A stretch of DNA of 5,219 nt from an uncultured bacterium (GTDB lineage: Bacteria > Cyanobacteriota > Vampirovibrionia > Gastranaerophilales > Gastranaerophilaceae): positions 1 through 5,219 of the forward strand of contig USJT01000101.1 in assembly GCA_900555175.1 (NCBI GenBank), given 5' to 3'. Under the pieces are notes generated by a model. The model was not told the origin of the DNA and searched no databases. It saw only the letters and a list, made by a program, of their open reading frames with translations. Below, piece by piece: positions 5,202 to 5,219 of the stretch. A program made the position numbers and the translations under genes. Within the stretch, counting starts at the first letter, position 1, and every line of letters starts with the position of its first letter.

Positions 5202-5219
5202 ATCTAAAACAGCATACTG

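Overview
The window is an AT-rich bacterial chromosome segment holding eight protein-coding genes. Two unrecognised genes lie on the plus strand at the left edge. Six genes lie on the minus strand and fill the rest. No tRNA, rRNA, CRISPR array, insertion sequence or phage gene was seen. The gene set is ordinary bacterial core. My best guess at the source is an uncultured gut-type lineage such as the non-photosynthetic cyanobacterial relatives (Melainabacteria/Gastranaerophilales). That guess rests on low GC, the style of the unknown proteins and the unusual zinc-ribbon gene beside rimM-trmD. A clostridial-type Firmicute is not excluded.

Left region (1-794, plus strand): the C-terminal end of a gene cut by the window edge (HEAT-like helices, then a Lys/Thr/Asn-rich tail), followed 7 nt later by a 158-aa glycine-rich protein with hydrophobic segments. 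Neither is assigned a function. The second gene converges on trmD, and their two stop codons share the palindrome TTAA at 791-794, so there is no intergenic space.

Middle region (791-3202, minus strand): a three-gene operon reading right to left. It has a clear sigma-70-type promoter (TATAAT, 17-bp spacer, TTGCAA), a leader of about 100 nt, a 350-aa zinc-ribbon protein of new-looking architecture, then rimM (16S rRNA maturation) and trmD (tRNA m1G37 methyltransferase). The genes are tightly packed (5-nt gap, then a 1-nt overlap). The rpsP and rplS genes that often flank rimM-trmD are absent here.

Right region (3203-5219, minus strand): ykgJ-like Cys-cluster protein, rlmN (23S rRNA A2503 / tRNA A37 methyltransferase) and dtd (D-aminoacyl-tRNA deacylase, TTG start), all co-directional and probably co-transcribed from a promoter beyond the right edge.

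Together the minus-strand genes form a translation-quality cluster: ribosome assembly (RimM), reading-frame fidelity (TrmD), peptidyl-transferase-centre and tRNA modification (RlmN) and removal of mischarged D-amino acids (Dtd). The most interesting item is the zinc-ribbon protein at 2004-3056. It combines a four-Cys zinc ribbon, a Tyr/Asn/Gly/Arg low-complexity stretch, a gapless tandem duplication of a domain with an invariant Leu-Pro-Leu-Pro and Cys-His core, and a charged tail ending in an AT-hook-like motif.
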